Shown: positions 34,415-44,087, counted from the first letter of the stretch. The stretch is DNA of 64,000 bases from Rubinisphaera margarita (GCF_022267515.1 NZ_JAKFGB010000010.1:62001-126000), one strand, 5' to 3'. A program made the numbers and translations. Notes: generated by a model from the letters alone, not told the origin.

Positions 34415-36616
34415 ATGAATCAGCCTTCGTATGGTCCAGAAGAAAATCCCGATTCCAACGAGTCCGGTTCCTCTCGTAAGAAAGACAAGAAACCCTCCAG
34501 TTTCTCCTTCTGGCTGCTGCTGGTCGGCGGCGTTTTCCTCGCCGCGGTCTTTACGTATCTGACCAACGATGCCCGCTCCAAGCGAATCAAACTCAGCGAA
34601 TTCGAGAAGAAGCTCGACTCCGGGGAGTTCAACAACGAAAACGTCCACGAGCTGGTCTTCGGAATCACTTCGATCACCTTCCAGAACATGTCGAAAGAGG
34701 ACGCAGCCAATCTCAGTAAAGGACGCTCGCTTCTCGGCAGCAGCGAAGCGACTCCGGAAGGCACAACGACCGATCCGACCGAAGCGGCACCGACTCCGGC
34801 AGGCGATGAAGACATCGTGATTGGAAACACGAACGGTGCTGCGGAAGACGACTCGACGTCTCAGGCCCTGATCAAGTATCGCATTAATATCGTCGGGATC
34901 CCCGATGAAGTGCTCGCCGGTCTGAAAACCAAGCTGAATGATAACGACATCGAGTACGACGGCTCCTCGCCGCCCGCTCAGATCGAGTCGCTGCTCTACC
35001 TGCTCTTTCTGGTGCTGTTCATCCTCTTCTTCATCATGATGTTCCGGCGAATGGGCGGAACCGGCAGCGCCATGTCGTTCGGCCGCACCCGCGGCAAACT
35101 CGTCTCACAGGAAGACATCAAAACGACGTTCGGGGATGTCGCCGGGATCGATGAAGCGGTCGATGAACTGCGGGAAGTCGTCGAGTTTCTGCGGACACCT
35201 GCCAAATATCAGGCACTGGGCGGGCGGATTCCTCGCGGCGTGCTGCTCGTCGGACCTCCGGGGACCGGGAAAACGTTGCTCGCCAAAGCCGTCGCGGGTG
35301 AAGCCGGCGTGCCGTTTTATGGACTTTCCGGATCCGACTTCGTCGAGATGTTCGTCGGCGTGGGAGCGGCCCGTGTACGGGATACATTCCAGCAGGCGAT
35401 TCAGCGGTCGCCGAGTATCATCTTCATCGACGAGCTCGACGCGCTCGGAAAAACTCGCGGCAGCGGCATGCCGGGCGGACACGACGAACGCGAACAGACG
35501 CTGAATGCCCTGCTCGTCGAGATGGACGGTTTCGCCTCCGACCAGTCAGTTATCGTGATGGGAGCCACCAACCGCCCCGAAACTCTCGATCCCGCGCTGA
35601 TGCGTCCCGGCCGGTTCGACCGCCATGTGCTCGTCGACAAACCGGACTACAAAGGCCGCGAGCAGATCCTCAAAGTCCATGCTTCGCGGATCAAGCTCGA
35701 CAACAGCGTGAATCTTGGTCGCCTCGCCAAATTGACCCCTGGCTTCTCGGGAGCCGATCTGGCCAACCTCGCCAACGAAGCTGCTCTGCTGGCGGCCCGG
35801 AAGGACAAGAAACGGGTGGGCATGCCGGAGTTCGAGGAAGCGATCGAACGCGTCATTGCCGGTCTCGAGAAAAGCACCCGCATCATCGGCGAAGAAGAGA
35901 AGAAGCGTGTCGCCTACCACGAATGTGGCCACGCTCTGGTCGCCTGCTGTCTGCCAAAGACTGATCCGGTGCACAAGATTTCGATTATTCCCCGTGGCTT
36001 CGGAGCCCTGGGCTACATCCTGCAACGGCCAGCCGATGACCGTTATCTGGTGACACAGAGTGAACTGGAGAACCGCATCTGCGTGATGCTGGGAGGTCTG
36101 GCGTCCGAACGAATCATTTACAACGAGCAGTCCACGGGAGCACAGAACGATCTGGAACGTGCCTCTGATCTGGCTCGCCGCATGGTAACCGAGTTCGGGA
36201 TGAGTCCGAAGATGGGAACCGTGAACTATTCGACAACCCGTCGGTCGCCCTTCCTGGCTGGCAGTGGAGGCTCAGCCGATTACGAGCATGCCCAGGACAC
36301 GCTGCGGGAAATCGATCAGGAAGTGAAACGGATCATTGATGACTGCATGGCTTCGGTCGCCAACATGCTCACGACGCATCGCGAAATTCTGGAGCATATG
36401 ACCCGCGATCTGATCGAGATGGAAGTCATGGACGCAGCTCAGCTGGAGAAGATCCTGAACCAATACCCCGATGGTCCGCGGATTCTGTCGACCTCACACA
36501 TTGATCCGAATATCAATCACGGCCAGGAGATGAGCCTCCACGATCACGAGAAGCCAGCCGAACCGCAGGCCGCCCCTGATTCCGAAGAAGCGTCGGAACC
36601 TCCTCAGGGGTCCTGA
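34415..36616 (+). CDS. ftsH: ATP-dependent zinc metalloprotease FtsH
   Basis: Membrane-bound AAA+ protease that degrades misfolded membrane proteins and selected regulators. From ATG 34415 it has about 733 residues: a Lys/Ser-rich tail, a membrane helix (32-50), an extracytoplasmic segment with an acidic, Thr/Pro-rich insert (about 107-150), a second helix (192-211), the AAA domain (Walker A GPPGTGKT at 280-287, Walker B IIFIDELD), and the protease domain. The zinc motif is HECGH, with Cys where most FtsH have Ala; the two His and the Glu are intact. A TTG upstream at 34328 would extend the frame without support. The gene has an acidic, Pro-rich C-terminus. Confidence 0.95.
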   Translation: MNQPSYGPEENPDSNESGSSRKKDKKPSSFSFWLLLVGGVFLAAVFTYLTNDARSKRIKLSEFEKKLDSGEFNNENVHELVFGITSITFQNMSKEDAANLSKGRSLLGSSEATPEGTTTDPTEAAPTPAGDEDIVIGNTNGAAEDDSTSQALIKYRINIVGIPDEVLAGLKTKLNDNDIEYDGSSPPAQIESLLYLLFLVLFILFFIMMFRRMGGTGSAMSFGRTRGKLVSQEDIKTTFGDVAGIDEAVDELREVVEFLRTPAKYQALGGRIPRGVLLVGPPGTGKTLLAKAVAGEAGVPFYGLSGSDFVEMFVGVGAARVRDTFQQAIQRSPSIIFIDELDALGKTRGSGMPGGHDEREQTLNALLVEMDGFASDQSVIVMGATNRPETLDPALMRPGRFDRHVLVDKPDYKGREQILKVHASRIKLDNSVNLGRLAKLTPGFSGADLANLANEAALLAARKDKKRVGMPEFEEAIERVIAGLEKSTRIIGEEEKKRVAYHECGHALVACCLPKTDPVHKISIIPRGFGALGYILQRPADDRYLVTQSELENRICVMLGGLASERIIYNEQSTGAQNDLERASDLARRMVTEFGMSPKMGTVNYSTTRRSPFLAGSGGSADYEHAQDTLREIDQEVKRIIDDCMASVANMLTTHREILEHMTRDLIEMEVMDAAQLEKILNQYPDGPRILSTSHIDPNINHGQEMSLHDHEKPAEPQAAPDSEEASEPPQGS

Positions 36617-36724
36617 GTGAATTGTGAATCCCGCCCGGATCGAGTAATTTTCACCAGACTCGGGACGACTCCTGAGCGTCCCGATCGAGCCCCGCCCCGA
36701 CCGAACTTGCAAAAGGAATCCCCG

Positions 36725-38026
36725 ATGCAGCTTGCCAGCCGTCTGCTTTATTCCGCTGTTGCCCTGACATTTTTCACTGGCGTCTGCCCGGCGGCCGACT
36801 GGCCCCACTGGCGTGGACCGGGAATGGATGCGAAGTCCTCTGAAACGGGGCTCAACTGGAACTGGGGCGAAGACGGCCCCGAGCTGGTTTACAATGTCGA
36901 AGGCTTCGGCAGAGGCTACGCCAGCGTCTCGATCGTTGAGGGAACGCTCTACACGACCGGCAACACCGAAGATGGCGGTCAGGCGGTCGTCGCCGCCGAC
37001 GCGGCCAGTGGACGAATCAAGTGGAAGACTCCGGTCACCGAAGCCAATCCGGAACACAGCTATCCCGGTTCCCGCAGCACGCCGAGCTTTGACAACGGCA
37101 AGCTCTACATCGTCGCGTCTTCCGGCAAGATCGTCTGCCTCGATGCCAAAGGCGGATCGATTCAATGGGAGAAGGACTTCAAGAAAGAGTGGAACGGCAA
37201 GATGATGTCCGGCTGGGGATATTCGGAATCCCCGCTGATCGATGGCGATCGTGTCCTCTGCACACCTGGCGGACCGGATGCGATGATCGTCTGCCTGAAC
37301 AAGAAAGACGGCTCGGAAATCTGGCGGTCAGCCGTCCCTGAATTCACCGAACCGGATCTTGAGAAACGTGAAGGCAAGGACGGAGCCGGCTATTCGTCGA
37401 TCGTCGTTTCCAACGGAGCCGGCGTTAAGCAGTACGTTCAACTCATCGGACGCGGCGTGATCGGCATTCGGGCCAGCGATGGCGAATTCCTCTGGGGTTA
37501 CAATCAGGTCGCCAACGAAGTCGCGAATATCCCGACGCCCGTCACCAAAGGCGACCATGTCTTCGCAACATCCAGCTACGATGGCGGTGGAGCAGTCCTG
37601 CTCAAGCTGAGCAAGGATGGTCGCGGCGTGAAGGCCGTTCCGGTCTACTGGCTCGCCAAACGGACATTCAATAACCACCACGGCGGAGTCGTCCTGGTCG
37701 ACGGCTACATCTACGCCGGCCACAACCAGAACCAGGGTTTCCCGACCTGCCTCGACTTCGAGAGTGGGGAAATTGAATGGGGCGGCGACGGACTTCGCGG
37801 CGAGGGCAAAGGCTCGGCTGCCATCGTCTTCGTCGATGGTCACGTGATCTTCCGCTATCAGGACGGTCGTGTCGTCGCGATTGAAGCCACGCCTGAAGAA
37901 TATCGAGTCAAAGGCCAGTTCATGCCGGTCTATCAGGAAGACAAGAGTTGGGCCCATCCTGTGGTCGTGGACGGTAGACTGTATCTCCGCGAGCAGGACC
38001 GCCTGATGTGCTACAAACTGAAGTAA
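36725..38026 (+). CDS. Secreted PQQ-type beta-propeller protein
   Basis: A 433-residue exported protein. The signal peptide (QLASRLLYSAVALTFFTGVCPAA, cut after about residue 24) leads into DWPHWRGPGMDAKS, the opening motif of the planctomycete outer-membrane-protein-assembly/PQQ-like propeller family. Repeated blades follow, such as GKLYIVASSGKIVCLDAKGG and DGYIYAGHNQNQGFPTCLD, each with the Gly-x-x-W or Ala-x-D-x-x-x-G pattern. The ATG at 36725 follows AAAGGA at the usual distance. Such proteins are very common in this phylum and are mostly of unknown function; a PQQ cofactor is not implied. It follows ftsH by about 110 bases. Confidence 0.88.
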   Translation: MQLASRLLYSAVALTFFTGVCPAADWPHWRGPGMDAKSSETGLNWNWGEDGPELVYNVEGFGRGYASVSIVEGTLYTTGNTEDGGQAVVAADAASGRIKWKTPVTEANPEHSYPGSRSTPSFDNGKLYIVASSGKIVCLDAKGGSIQWEKDFKKEWNGKMMSGWGYSESPLIDGDRVLCTPGGPDAMIVCLNKKDGSEIWRSAVPEFTEPDLEKREGKDGAGYSSIVVSNGAGVKQYVQLIGRGVIGIRASDGEFLWGYNQVANEVANIPTPVTKGDHVFATSSYDGGGAVLLKLSKDGRGVKAVPVYWLAKRTFNNHHGGVVLVDGYIYAGHNQNQGFPTCLDFESGEIEWGGDGLRGEGKGSAAIVFVDGHVIFRYQDGRVVAIEATPEEYRVKGQFMPVYQEDKSWAHPVVVDGRLYLREQDRLMCYKLK

Positions 38027-38130
38027 AGCGACGACACTCCGGCCGGGTGGCACAAACAGGAATGTCTATGCCACCGTCCACGGCGACGGAGCTGTCGGGA
38101 ATTACAGATGCTCAACCGGAAATCAGAATC

Positions 38131-38820
38131 ATGAATGAACGGACCAGGTCCCTGCTCTCGAAGCGACCGCTGATCGCTCCTTCGATGCTCAAGTGCGATT
38201 TCGGGAACCTTGAAGCCGATGTCGCACGCCTGGAAGAGGCAGGGGCTCCGGTTCTTCACTGGGATGTGATGGACGGACATTTTGTCCCGAATCTGTCCTA
38301 CGGAGCGATGGTGATCGAAAAGATGCGTCACCGGACGGAACTGCCGTTTGATGCCCATCTGATGATCAGTGATCCCGCGAAGTACCTCAAAGACTATGTC
38401 AACGCCGGCTGCGATCTGATTTCGATTCATATCGAAGCGGTCCCCGAGCCGGGCGAACTGCTGGAGACGATTCGCTCCCATGGCTGCTCCCCTGGTCTCG
38501 TACTGAACCCCGGTACGCCGGTCGAACGGATCAGTCCCTGGATCTCGGCGTGTGATTTGATTCTCGTCATGAGCGTGGAGCCGGGTTTCGGCGGCCAGAA
38601 ATTCATGCCTGTTGCACTCGATAAACTGTTCCTGATCAAGGAGTTAATGCGAGACGACCAGTTGCTCTCCATTGACGGCGGGATCGGACTGGAGACAATT
38701 CAGTCTTGTGCCGAGCGAGGAGCCGATACGTTTGTCTGTGGAAGTTCAATCTTCGACCATGAAGACTATTCCGCAGCGGTTTCCGGCCTGTTGGCTGCAA
38801 TCGATCGCCCTGCCGGCTAG
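38131..38820 (+). CDS. rpe: Ribulose-phosphate 3-epimerase
   Basis: Interconverts ribulose 5-phosphate and xylulose 5-phosphate, the substrate of the phosphoketolase encoded downstream in this window. The 229-residue TIM barrel shows LIAPSMLKCDF, HWDVMDGHFVPN, PFDAHLMISDP (metal-binding Asp and His), LILVMSVEPGFGGQ and LSIDGGIG with a CGSSIF phosphate site. The frame is open from 38008, but the ATG at 38131 matches the family start. It sits between the propeller gene and a histidine-phosphatase-like gene. The intervening 38041-38090 stretch carries a short GGTGGCACA motif and a GCCACC counterpart. Confidence 0.94.
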   Translation: MNERTRSLLSKRPLIAPSMLKCDFGNLEADVARLEEAGAPVLHWDVMDGHFVPNLSYGAMVIEKMRHRTELPFDAHLMISDPAKYLKDYVNAGCDLISIHIEAVPEPGELLETIRSHGCSPGLVLNPGTPVERISPWISACDLILVMSVEPGFGGQKFMPVALDKLFLIKELMRDDQLLSIDGGIGLETIQSCAERGADTFVCGSSIFDHEDYSAAVSGLLAAIDRPAG

Positions 38821-38928
38821 AATACCCCGCCTGGCAGCCGCACCTCGGGTGTGGCTCCAGCTCTCAAAGGAATGACGCCTCAGCCTGCGTGGCTGTCGCC
38901 CCATTCGTTGTTTTACAACGGTTTATCT

Positions 38929-39501
38929 ATGTGCCAAATCTTTCTGGTTCGTCCTGGACAAACCGATTATGATTGCCAGCACAGAGTCCAGGGGTCCCTG
39001 GATCTTCCACTCAACGAGGACGGATTCCGGGAAGTGGAATCTCTGATCGATTGCCTGGGAGATCGGGAAATCGACTTGATTCTGACCGGCCCGTCGGATC
39101 CATCATACGGCACGGCTCAGATTCTCTCTGAGAAGCTCGATGTGCCGCTCAAGTCAACCGAGTTGTTGCGGAACCTGAATCAGGGACTCTGGGAAGGTCT
39201 TGAGATCGACGAAGTTCGACGCAAGTTTCCGACCATCTACAAGCACTGGGAAGATGCCCCGAATGAGGTCCTCATTCCCAATGCCGAACCGATCCAGGAA
39301 GCGTTGAAACGAATCGACAAATTGTTAAAAAAATACGCCCGGAAAGATCGTCAGATCCTGATCGTGGCCCAGGAACCACTGGCAACGATGTTTGCCTGTT
39401 GTGCCGAAGGTCGCAAGGTCAGCCTGCATCACCAGGCCGACACGACGAAACGCTGCGAACTGCAATCGCTGCACGTCCCTGGCAAGCCGGCGCAGAATTG
39501 A
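38929..39501 (+). CDS. Histidine-phosphatase-fold protein lacking the catalytic residues
   Basis: A 190-residue protein that aligns along its whole length with phosphoglycerate-mutase-like phosphatases but has lost the active site. The RHG motif reads LVRPGQT, with Pro 9 in place of the phospho-accepting His. The LRE acid donor is LRN (Asn 82), and the second catalytic His in the VxH strand is Gln 148 (ILIVAQEP). Only Arg 8 remains. The fold features GSLDLPLNEDGFREVE and GLWEGLEIDEVRRKFP are well kept, so the fold is under selection. It is most likely a binding or regulatory pseudoenzyme. It lies between rpe and accD. Confidence 0.8.
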   Translation: MCQIFLVRPGQTDYDCQHRVQGSLDLPLNEDGFREVESLIDCLGDREIDLILTGPSDPSYGTAQILSEKLDVPLKSTELLRNLNQGLWEGLEIDEVRRKFPTIYKHWEDAPNEVLIPNAEPIQEALKRIDKLLKKYARKDRQILIVAQEPLATMFACCAEGRKVSLHHQADTTKRCELQSLHVPGKPAQN

Positions 39502-39535
39502 ACGGAATAACGCACTTGTGGGTAAAGCATTGTCG

Positions 39536-40378
39536 ATGACACGAGACGAGGCGGATGCAAACGGGCGGCCACAGAAGCGGGGCGTACCGGAAGGGCTCTG
39601 GCTGAAATGCCCGGAATGTCAGTCCACGGTCTTCCGTAAACAGGTCGACCGGCTGCTCGGCATTTGTCCCGAATGCGACTATCACTTCTACGTTCCCGCC
39701 CGGACCCGAATCGAGCAGCTTGTCGATGTCGGCAGCTTCGAGGAATGGTTCGCCGACATCCGCTCGGTCGACCCGCTCGGCTTCGTCGATTCCAAGCCCT
39801 ATAAGGATCGTCTGATCTCCGAACAGAAGAAAACCGGCCTGACAGACGCCTGCGTTACGGGTCGCGGTTATCTTCGTGGACGCCCCATTGTCATTTCGGT
39901 CACCGATTCCGCTTTCATCATGGGAAGCATGGGCTCGGTTGTCGGAGAGAAGCTGACTCGCGCCACCGAGAAAGCGACGGAACTGAAGTTGCCACTCGTG
40001 ATCGTAAGCGGTTCCGGCGGCGGAGCCCGTATGCACGAGGGGATTCTCTCGCTGATGCAGATGGCCAAAGTCTCAGCCGCCCTGGCCCGCTACCATGAAG
40101 CCGGAGGTCTGTTCATCTCCGTGCTGACGAACCCCACGATGGGTGGAGTCGCCGCAAGCTTCGCCTCACTGGGCGATCTGGTTGTGGCGGAAGCCAAGGC
40201 ACTGGTCGGATTCGCCGGCCCCCGCGTGGTTCAGGCCACCGTGAAGTCTCCGTTGCCGGAAGGCTTCCAGACCAGCGAGTTCCTGCTCGCACACGGCTTC
40301 ATCGATCGCATCATCCACCGCAACGAACTGCGAACGGAGATCGCGTCGTTCATCGACTACTGCGAAATCAAGCCGTAA
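39536..40378 (+). CDS. accD: Acetyl-CoA carboxylase carboxyltransferase beta subunit
   Basis: Transfers CO2 from biotin to acetyl-CoA, the first committed step of fatty acid synthesis. The N-terminal zinc ribbon CPECQSTVFRKQVDRL... CPEC (four Cys) precedes the crotonase-like carboxyltransferase domain (IVISVTDSAFIMGSMGSVVGE, GSGGGARMHEG, TNPTMGGVAASFA, GFAGPRVVQAT). The length of 280 is normal. I prefer ATG 39536; a GTG at 39518 adds six residues. The partner accA, and accB/accC, are not adjacent, so the complex is assembled from scattered genes. It follows the pseudo-phosphatase gene on the same strand. Confidence 0.95.
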   Translation: MTRDEADANGRPQKRGVPEGLWLKCPECQSTVFRKQVDRLLGICPECDYHFYVPARTRIEQLVDVGSFEEWFADIRSVDPLGFVDSKPYKDRLISEQKKTGLTDACVTGRGYLRGRPIVISVTDSAFIMGSMGSVVGEKLTRATEKATELKLPLVIVSGSGGGARMHEGILSLMQMAKVSAALARYHEAGGLFISVLTNPTMGGVAASFASLGDLVVAEAKALVGFAGPRVVQATVKSPLPEGFQTSEFLLAHGFIDRIIHRNELRTEIASFIDYCEIKP

Positions 40379-40658
40379 GTTCCGAACGTCCGTGTCGATT
40401 GCAGGCTGGGACTGCCAAAGGCGTATCTCAGTTTTATGGACCCGCAATGCTGGGATACGGCTGCGCCTATCCAGCCTACAGGGCGAGCCGGGACCGCAAG
40501 CCAGCGAACCTCACGGAGTCACATTTCCGGCAAACCTGCGACGATCCACGATGTTGCTCATCCCGTGGGACGCCGGCTTCTGGTAAACTTGAGGGACGAT
40601 CTGGAGAACTCTTCGCAATCCCCGGGCGGGCCAGCCTGAAACGTATCATGGAAGTGCC

Positions 40659-41543
40659 ATGCAACTGTTGAAGAATCTGTTCCAGCGGCAGCCGTCCGGT
40701 CCGCCGCGAGTGAACTTGAAATCGCGATTTGAGCTGATCTCCCAGATGGGCATGGGAACAATGTCCAAGGTCTGGAAGGCCAACGATCGCCAATCGCAGC
40801 AGTTCGTCGCTCTGAAGATGATCGATCGCGATGCTCTGGAGAAAATGAACGCCCGCTTTCCCGGCCTGTCCCGGCCCGAGGAAGGTGCCGTCGGAATGTC
40901 TCTGCAGCACCCCTGCATCGTCAAGACGCTCGAGTACGGCCTGAGCACCGAGAACGAGCCATTCATCGTGATGGAATACATCGACGGTTTCGGACTCCAG
41001 CAGCTGGTCGAACTTCAGAACGAAACACTCGAACGGTATCGGATGACCTGGATCATCAAAATGGGCGAGGCCCTGCACTATTTCCACGAACAGGGCTGGA
41101 TCCATCGCGATTTCTGCCCCAAAAACATTCTCACCACCGCGAATGGTCAGATTAAATTGATCGACTTCGGACTCGCGGTCCCGAATACTGCACCGTTTCA
41201 GGCACCCGGAAACCGCACCGGCACAGCCGATTACATGGCTCCGGAACTGGTCCGGCGGCAGAAGACTGATCAGCGAATCGACGTCTATTCCTACGCGGTG
41301 ACCTGCTTCCAGATGTTCTCCAATCAGCTTCCCTACGTTCGAGGCAAAACGCTGGATCAGATTGTTAAGAACCTCAACCGTCCGCCGAAAGAGATCCGTG
41401 AGGTCGCTCCGGGCATTCCCGATTCTGTCGCGCAGATCATCATGAAGGGTCTCGAAAAGAATCCCGATGACCGCTGGCAGTCGGTTCAGGAAATGACGAC
41501 GGCCTTCCGGGCTCTGGTCCGCAAAAAGCCGAAAAAGGGCTGA
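40659..41543 (+). CDS. Soluble protein kinase with atypical catalytic loop
   Basis: A 294-residue eukaryotic-type kinase without membrane segment or sensor domain. The glycine loop is GMGTMSKV, the ATP-binding Lys is Lys 53 in VALKMI, DFG is 169-171 in LIDFGLA, and the APE motif is present with MAPELV. The catalytic loop reads HRDFCPKN (149-156) instead of HRDxKPxN: the usual catalytic Lys is Cys 153, and a Lys lies two positions later. That spacing resembles the arginine in tyrosine-kinase loops (HRDLAARN). It may be active with changed specificity or be a pseudokinase. It ends with a Lys-rich tail. Confidence 0.88.
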   Translation: MQLLKNLFQRQPSGPPRVNLKSRFELISQMGMGTMSKVWKANDRQSQQFVALKMIDRDALEKMNARFPGLSRPEEGAVGMSLQHPCIVKTLEYGLSTENEPFIVMEYIDGFGLQQLVELQNETLERYRMTWIIKMGEALHYFHEQGWIHRDFCPKNILTTANGQIKLIDFGLAVPNTAPFQAPGNRTGTADYMAPELVRRQKTDQRIDVYSYAVTCFQMFSNQLPYVRGKTLDQIVKNLNRPPKEIREVAPGIPDSVAQIIMKGLEKNPDDRWQSVQEMTTAFRALVRKKPKKG

Positions 41544-41715
41544 TTCAACGTGATCAGCTGACAACTCGGAAATTCCGAGACAATGCCGGGGACTCCTGCG
41601 GTTCAAGCAGCTATGATGTCTCCCCGTTTGCGGCGTCCCCAAGATCCCACCGCACGCTCTCGATCGCCACTCGCTCCATCCCACGGCTTTCCGGCCGTTC
41701 AACACGAAATTCGCC

Positions 41716-43704
41716 ATGCAGTCCAGTAAGCTTCTCTCCTCGCTCAATGCCTCGCAGCGAGATGCCGCGACGACATTCTCGGGACCGCTGCTCGTGCTGG
41801 CGGGAGCCGGGACGGGGAAAACTCGCGTCATCACCACGCGCATGGCCCTGCTGATCGGCCAGGGCGTTCCCGCTGAGCGTATTCTCTCAGTCACGTTCAC
41901 CAACAAAGCCGCCAAGGAAATGACCGAACGGTGCACGAACCTGATCGGTCGCCGCAAGACGAAGCCCTGGATTTCAACGTTTCACTCGCTCTGCGTGCGA
42001 ATCCTCCGCGAAGAGATCGAACCACTCGGCTTTCGGCAGAACTTCACCATTATCGATCGCGGCGATCAGGAGTCGATGGCCCGGGAAGTGTTGCGTTCGA
42101 TCCGCGTGCAGGACTCGGCTCTCAAGCCGGGCGATCTGCTTTCGATCATCAGTCGCTGGAAGTCAGCCGGCGTCTCCACCAGCCAGGCTCCCGATGCCGC
42201 CACGGACGACCGTGAGTTTCTCGCCGCGATGGCATACCGCAAATACTGCGATCGCCTTCGAGCCCGTAACAGCGTCGACTTCGATGACCTGCTCCTGCTC
42301 ACCGACAAACTGTTCAGCGAGTATCCGGACGCTCTGAAGCGACAACAGGATCGTTTCGATTATGTCCAGATCGACGAGTATCAGGACACGAACCAGCTGC
42401 AATTCCGGCTCGTTCAGGCGATGGTCGCCCCGCATAAGAATCTCTGTGTGGTTGGTGATGATGACCAGTCGATTTATGCCTGGCGCGGAGCCGAGGTGAA
42501 GCACATTCTGTCGTTTCAGACCCATTTCCCGACAGCGAAGGTCGTTCGGCTCGAAGACAACTATCGCTGCACCGATGAGATTCTGAACGTGGCGAACCGC
42601 CTTGTCAGTTACAATCGGGAACGGCACCGCAAAGTGCTGCGATCGACCAAACCAGCAGTTGAACCGGTCCGCTTCGAGAAGTTTCCCGATGAAGTCATCG
42701 AAGCCGAGCGGATTGGGCTCGAAATCAGCTATCTCATCGCGAAACGGAACTGCCAGCCGTCCGACTTCGCCATTCTGTTCCGCACCAACGAGCAGCCGCG
42801 GGCCTTCGAATCGGAACTCCGTCGTCGACAGATTCCGTACGTGATTCTCGGCAGCCAGTCGTTTTACGACCGTAAAGAAGTTCGCGATCTGCTGGCCTAT
42901 CTGCGCGTGATCGTTCAGCCGCGGGACGAATCGGCGCTGCTGCGAATCATCAATACGCCCGCCCGGAACATCGGGACTTCCACCGTCGAAAAGGTGATGC
43001 AGCGGGCGATCCTGCAGGGAGATCCCTTTTTCAAAGCCGCCCAGGATGCGACAGCTCGGGGAGACCTGACACCGCGCGTTTCCCAGGCAATTACGAACTT
43101 CGAACAGAAAATCGAGGGCTGGCGAAACCGGTTCCTGCGAAGTCCGCAGACATTGGCTCAGTCGTTCCGACAGCTGGTCGAAGAATTGAAGTACCGGCAG
43201 GAAGTGGAAAAGCTCTACAAAGAGCCGGCCCAGGTCACCACGCGGCTGGAATCTATCGAGCAACTGGCCGATGCCCTCGACGATTATTCGCGTCGGTCGG
43301 CCAAGCCGAGTCTGCATCAGTTCCTCGATGAAATGACGCTCAACGATCGCGACGAATTCGGCTCCGATAACAAGAAAGAACTCGAACGGAACGCTGTCAA
43401 ACTGCTGACGATCCACAGTGCGAAGGGACTTGAGTTCCCCCGCGTCTATCTGGTCGGAATGGAAGAGGGTCTCCTTCCGCATAAGCGTTCGGTCGAGGGA
43501 ACGCGGCAGGATATCGAGGAAGAACGACGCCTCGCTTACGTGGCTGTGACCCGGGCTCAGGAGTCGCTGACAATGACCTTCGCCGAAACCCGTCGCAAAT
43601 GGGGCAAACCGCGAAAGACGATCCCGTCCCGTTTTCTCTTCGAAATGCGAACCGATCAGCAGAACGACGAAGCCATGGCCGAAGAAGAAGCGGCTGCCGA
43701 ATAG
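41716..43704 (+). CDS. UvrD/PcrA-family DNA helicase
   Basis: Superfamily 1 3'-to-5' helicase for excision repair and clearing of replication barriers. The 662-residue protein has the Walker A AGAGTGKTRVIT (29-40), TFTNKAAKEM, VQIDEYQDTNQLQ (motif II), VGDDDQSIYAWRGA, and the later LLTIHSAKGLEFPRVYLVG and AVTRAQESL motifs. It is shorter than E. coli UvrD at the C-terminus and lacks the long tail, so PcrA-type naming is as good as UvrD. The start ATG 41716 places MQSSKLLSSLNASQRDA, the canonical opening. No excision genes are adjacent. Confidence 0.93.
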   Translation: MQSSKLLSSLNASQRDAATTFSGPLLVLAGAGTGKTRVITTRMALLIGQGVPAERILSVTFTNKAAKEMTERCTNLIGRRKTKPWISTFHSLCVRILREEIEPLGFRQNFTIIDRGDQESMAREVLRSIRVQDSALKPGDLLSIISRWKSAGVSTSQAPDAATDDREFLAAMAYRKYCDRLRARNSVDFDDLLLLTDKLFSEYPDALKRQQDRFDYVQIDEYQDTNQLQFRLVQAMVAPHKNLCVVGDDDQSIYAWRGAEVKHILSFQTHFPTAKVVRLEDNYRCTDEILNVANRLVSYNRERHRKVLRSTKPAVEPVRFEKFPDEVIEAERIGLEISYLIAKRNCQPSDFAILFRTNEQPRAFESELRRRQIPYVILGSQSFYDRKEVRDLLAYLRVIVQPRDESALLRIINTPARNIGTSTVEKVMQRAILQGDPFFKAAQDATARGDLTPRVSQAITNFEQKIEGWRNRFLRSPQTLAQSFRQLVEELKYRQEVEKLYKEPAQVTTRLESIEQLADALDDYSRRSAKPSLHQFLDEMTLNDRDEFGSDNKKELERNAVKLLTIHSAKGLEFPRVYLVGMEEGLLPHKRSVEGTRQDIEEERRLAYVAVTRAQESLTMTFAETRRKWGKPRKTIPSRFLFEMRTDQQNDEAMAEEEAAAE

Positions 43705-44087
43705 TCGCCTGCAACGGGATGCCTCAGAGGTGTACCTCTGAGTCGCGTCCGCGACAGGAAGCAGGTATCCCGCCGGTCTTGGGGTTAAAGTCGAGGGATT
43801 CAGGACGCCGGTCACCGACTTCCTGTGGCTTCGTCCCCGAGACGCACGCGTCTGGGCCATCCGTTCTTCGATGGCATTCTGGATCAGCGACCGCGAATCA
43901 GTCGGTGGAAATCGGTTTCCCACGTCCGGAATGCCGCTGGCTTCTCCGCATGGGCGTGCAAATGACAAATTAGCGAACTATACTGATCGCTCGACTTTTT
44001 CGACGCTCCGCCGCTCTCACAGCGACTCGCCGGACGCTTGCGTCATCGACATTTTGCAGACTGAATAGACAGAGACCTTACAGAACA
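43705..44087. other. Intergenic region with a palindrome
   Basis: A 383-base spacer. No gene is supported. It begins with the hairpin listed next; the rest, including CGACTTTTTCGACGCTCCG near 43991, shows no coding or promoter signal that I can defend. Confidence 0.4.
43723..43742 (+). terminator. Perfect hairpin after the helicase gene
   Basis: CTCAGAGGT and ACCTCTGAG form a 9-base stem with a GT centre, 19 bases after the helicase stop. No T run follows on the plus strand, so it may be an mRNA 3'-end stem or a protein-binding palindrome rather than a true terminator. Confidence 0.45.

Noticed and set aside
42163..43968. A 601-codon open frame on the minus strand opposite the UvrD/PcrA helicase gene
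   Set aside because: The plus-strand frame shows all helicase motifs. The reverse frame has no family features and is a by-product of codon bias (few stops in the antisense frame).
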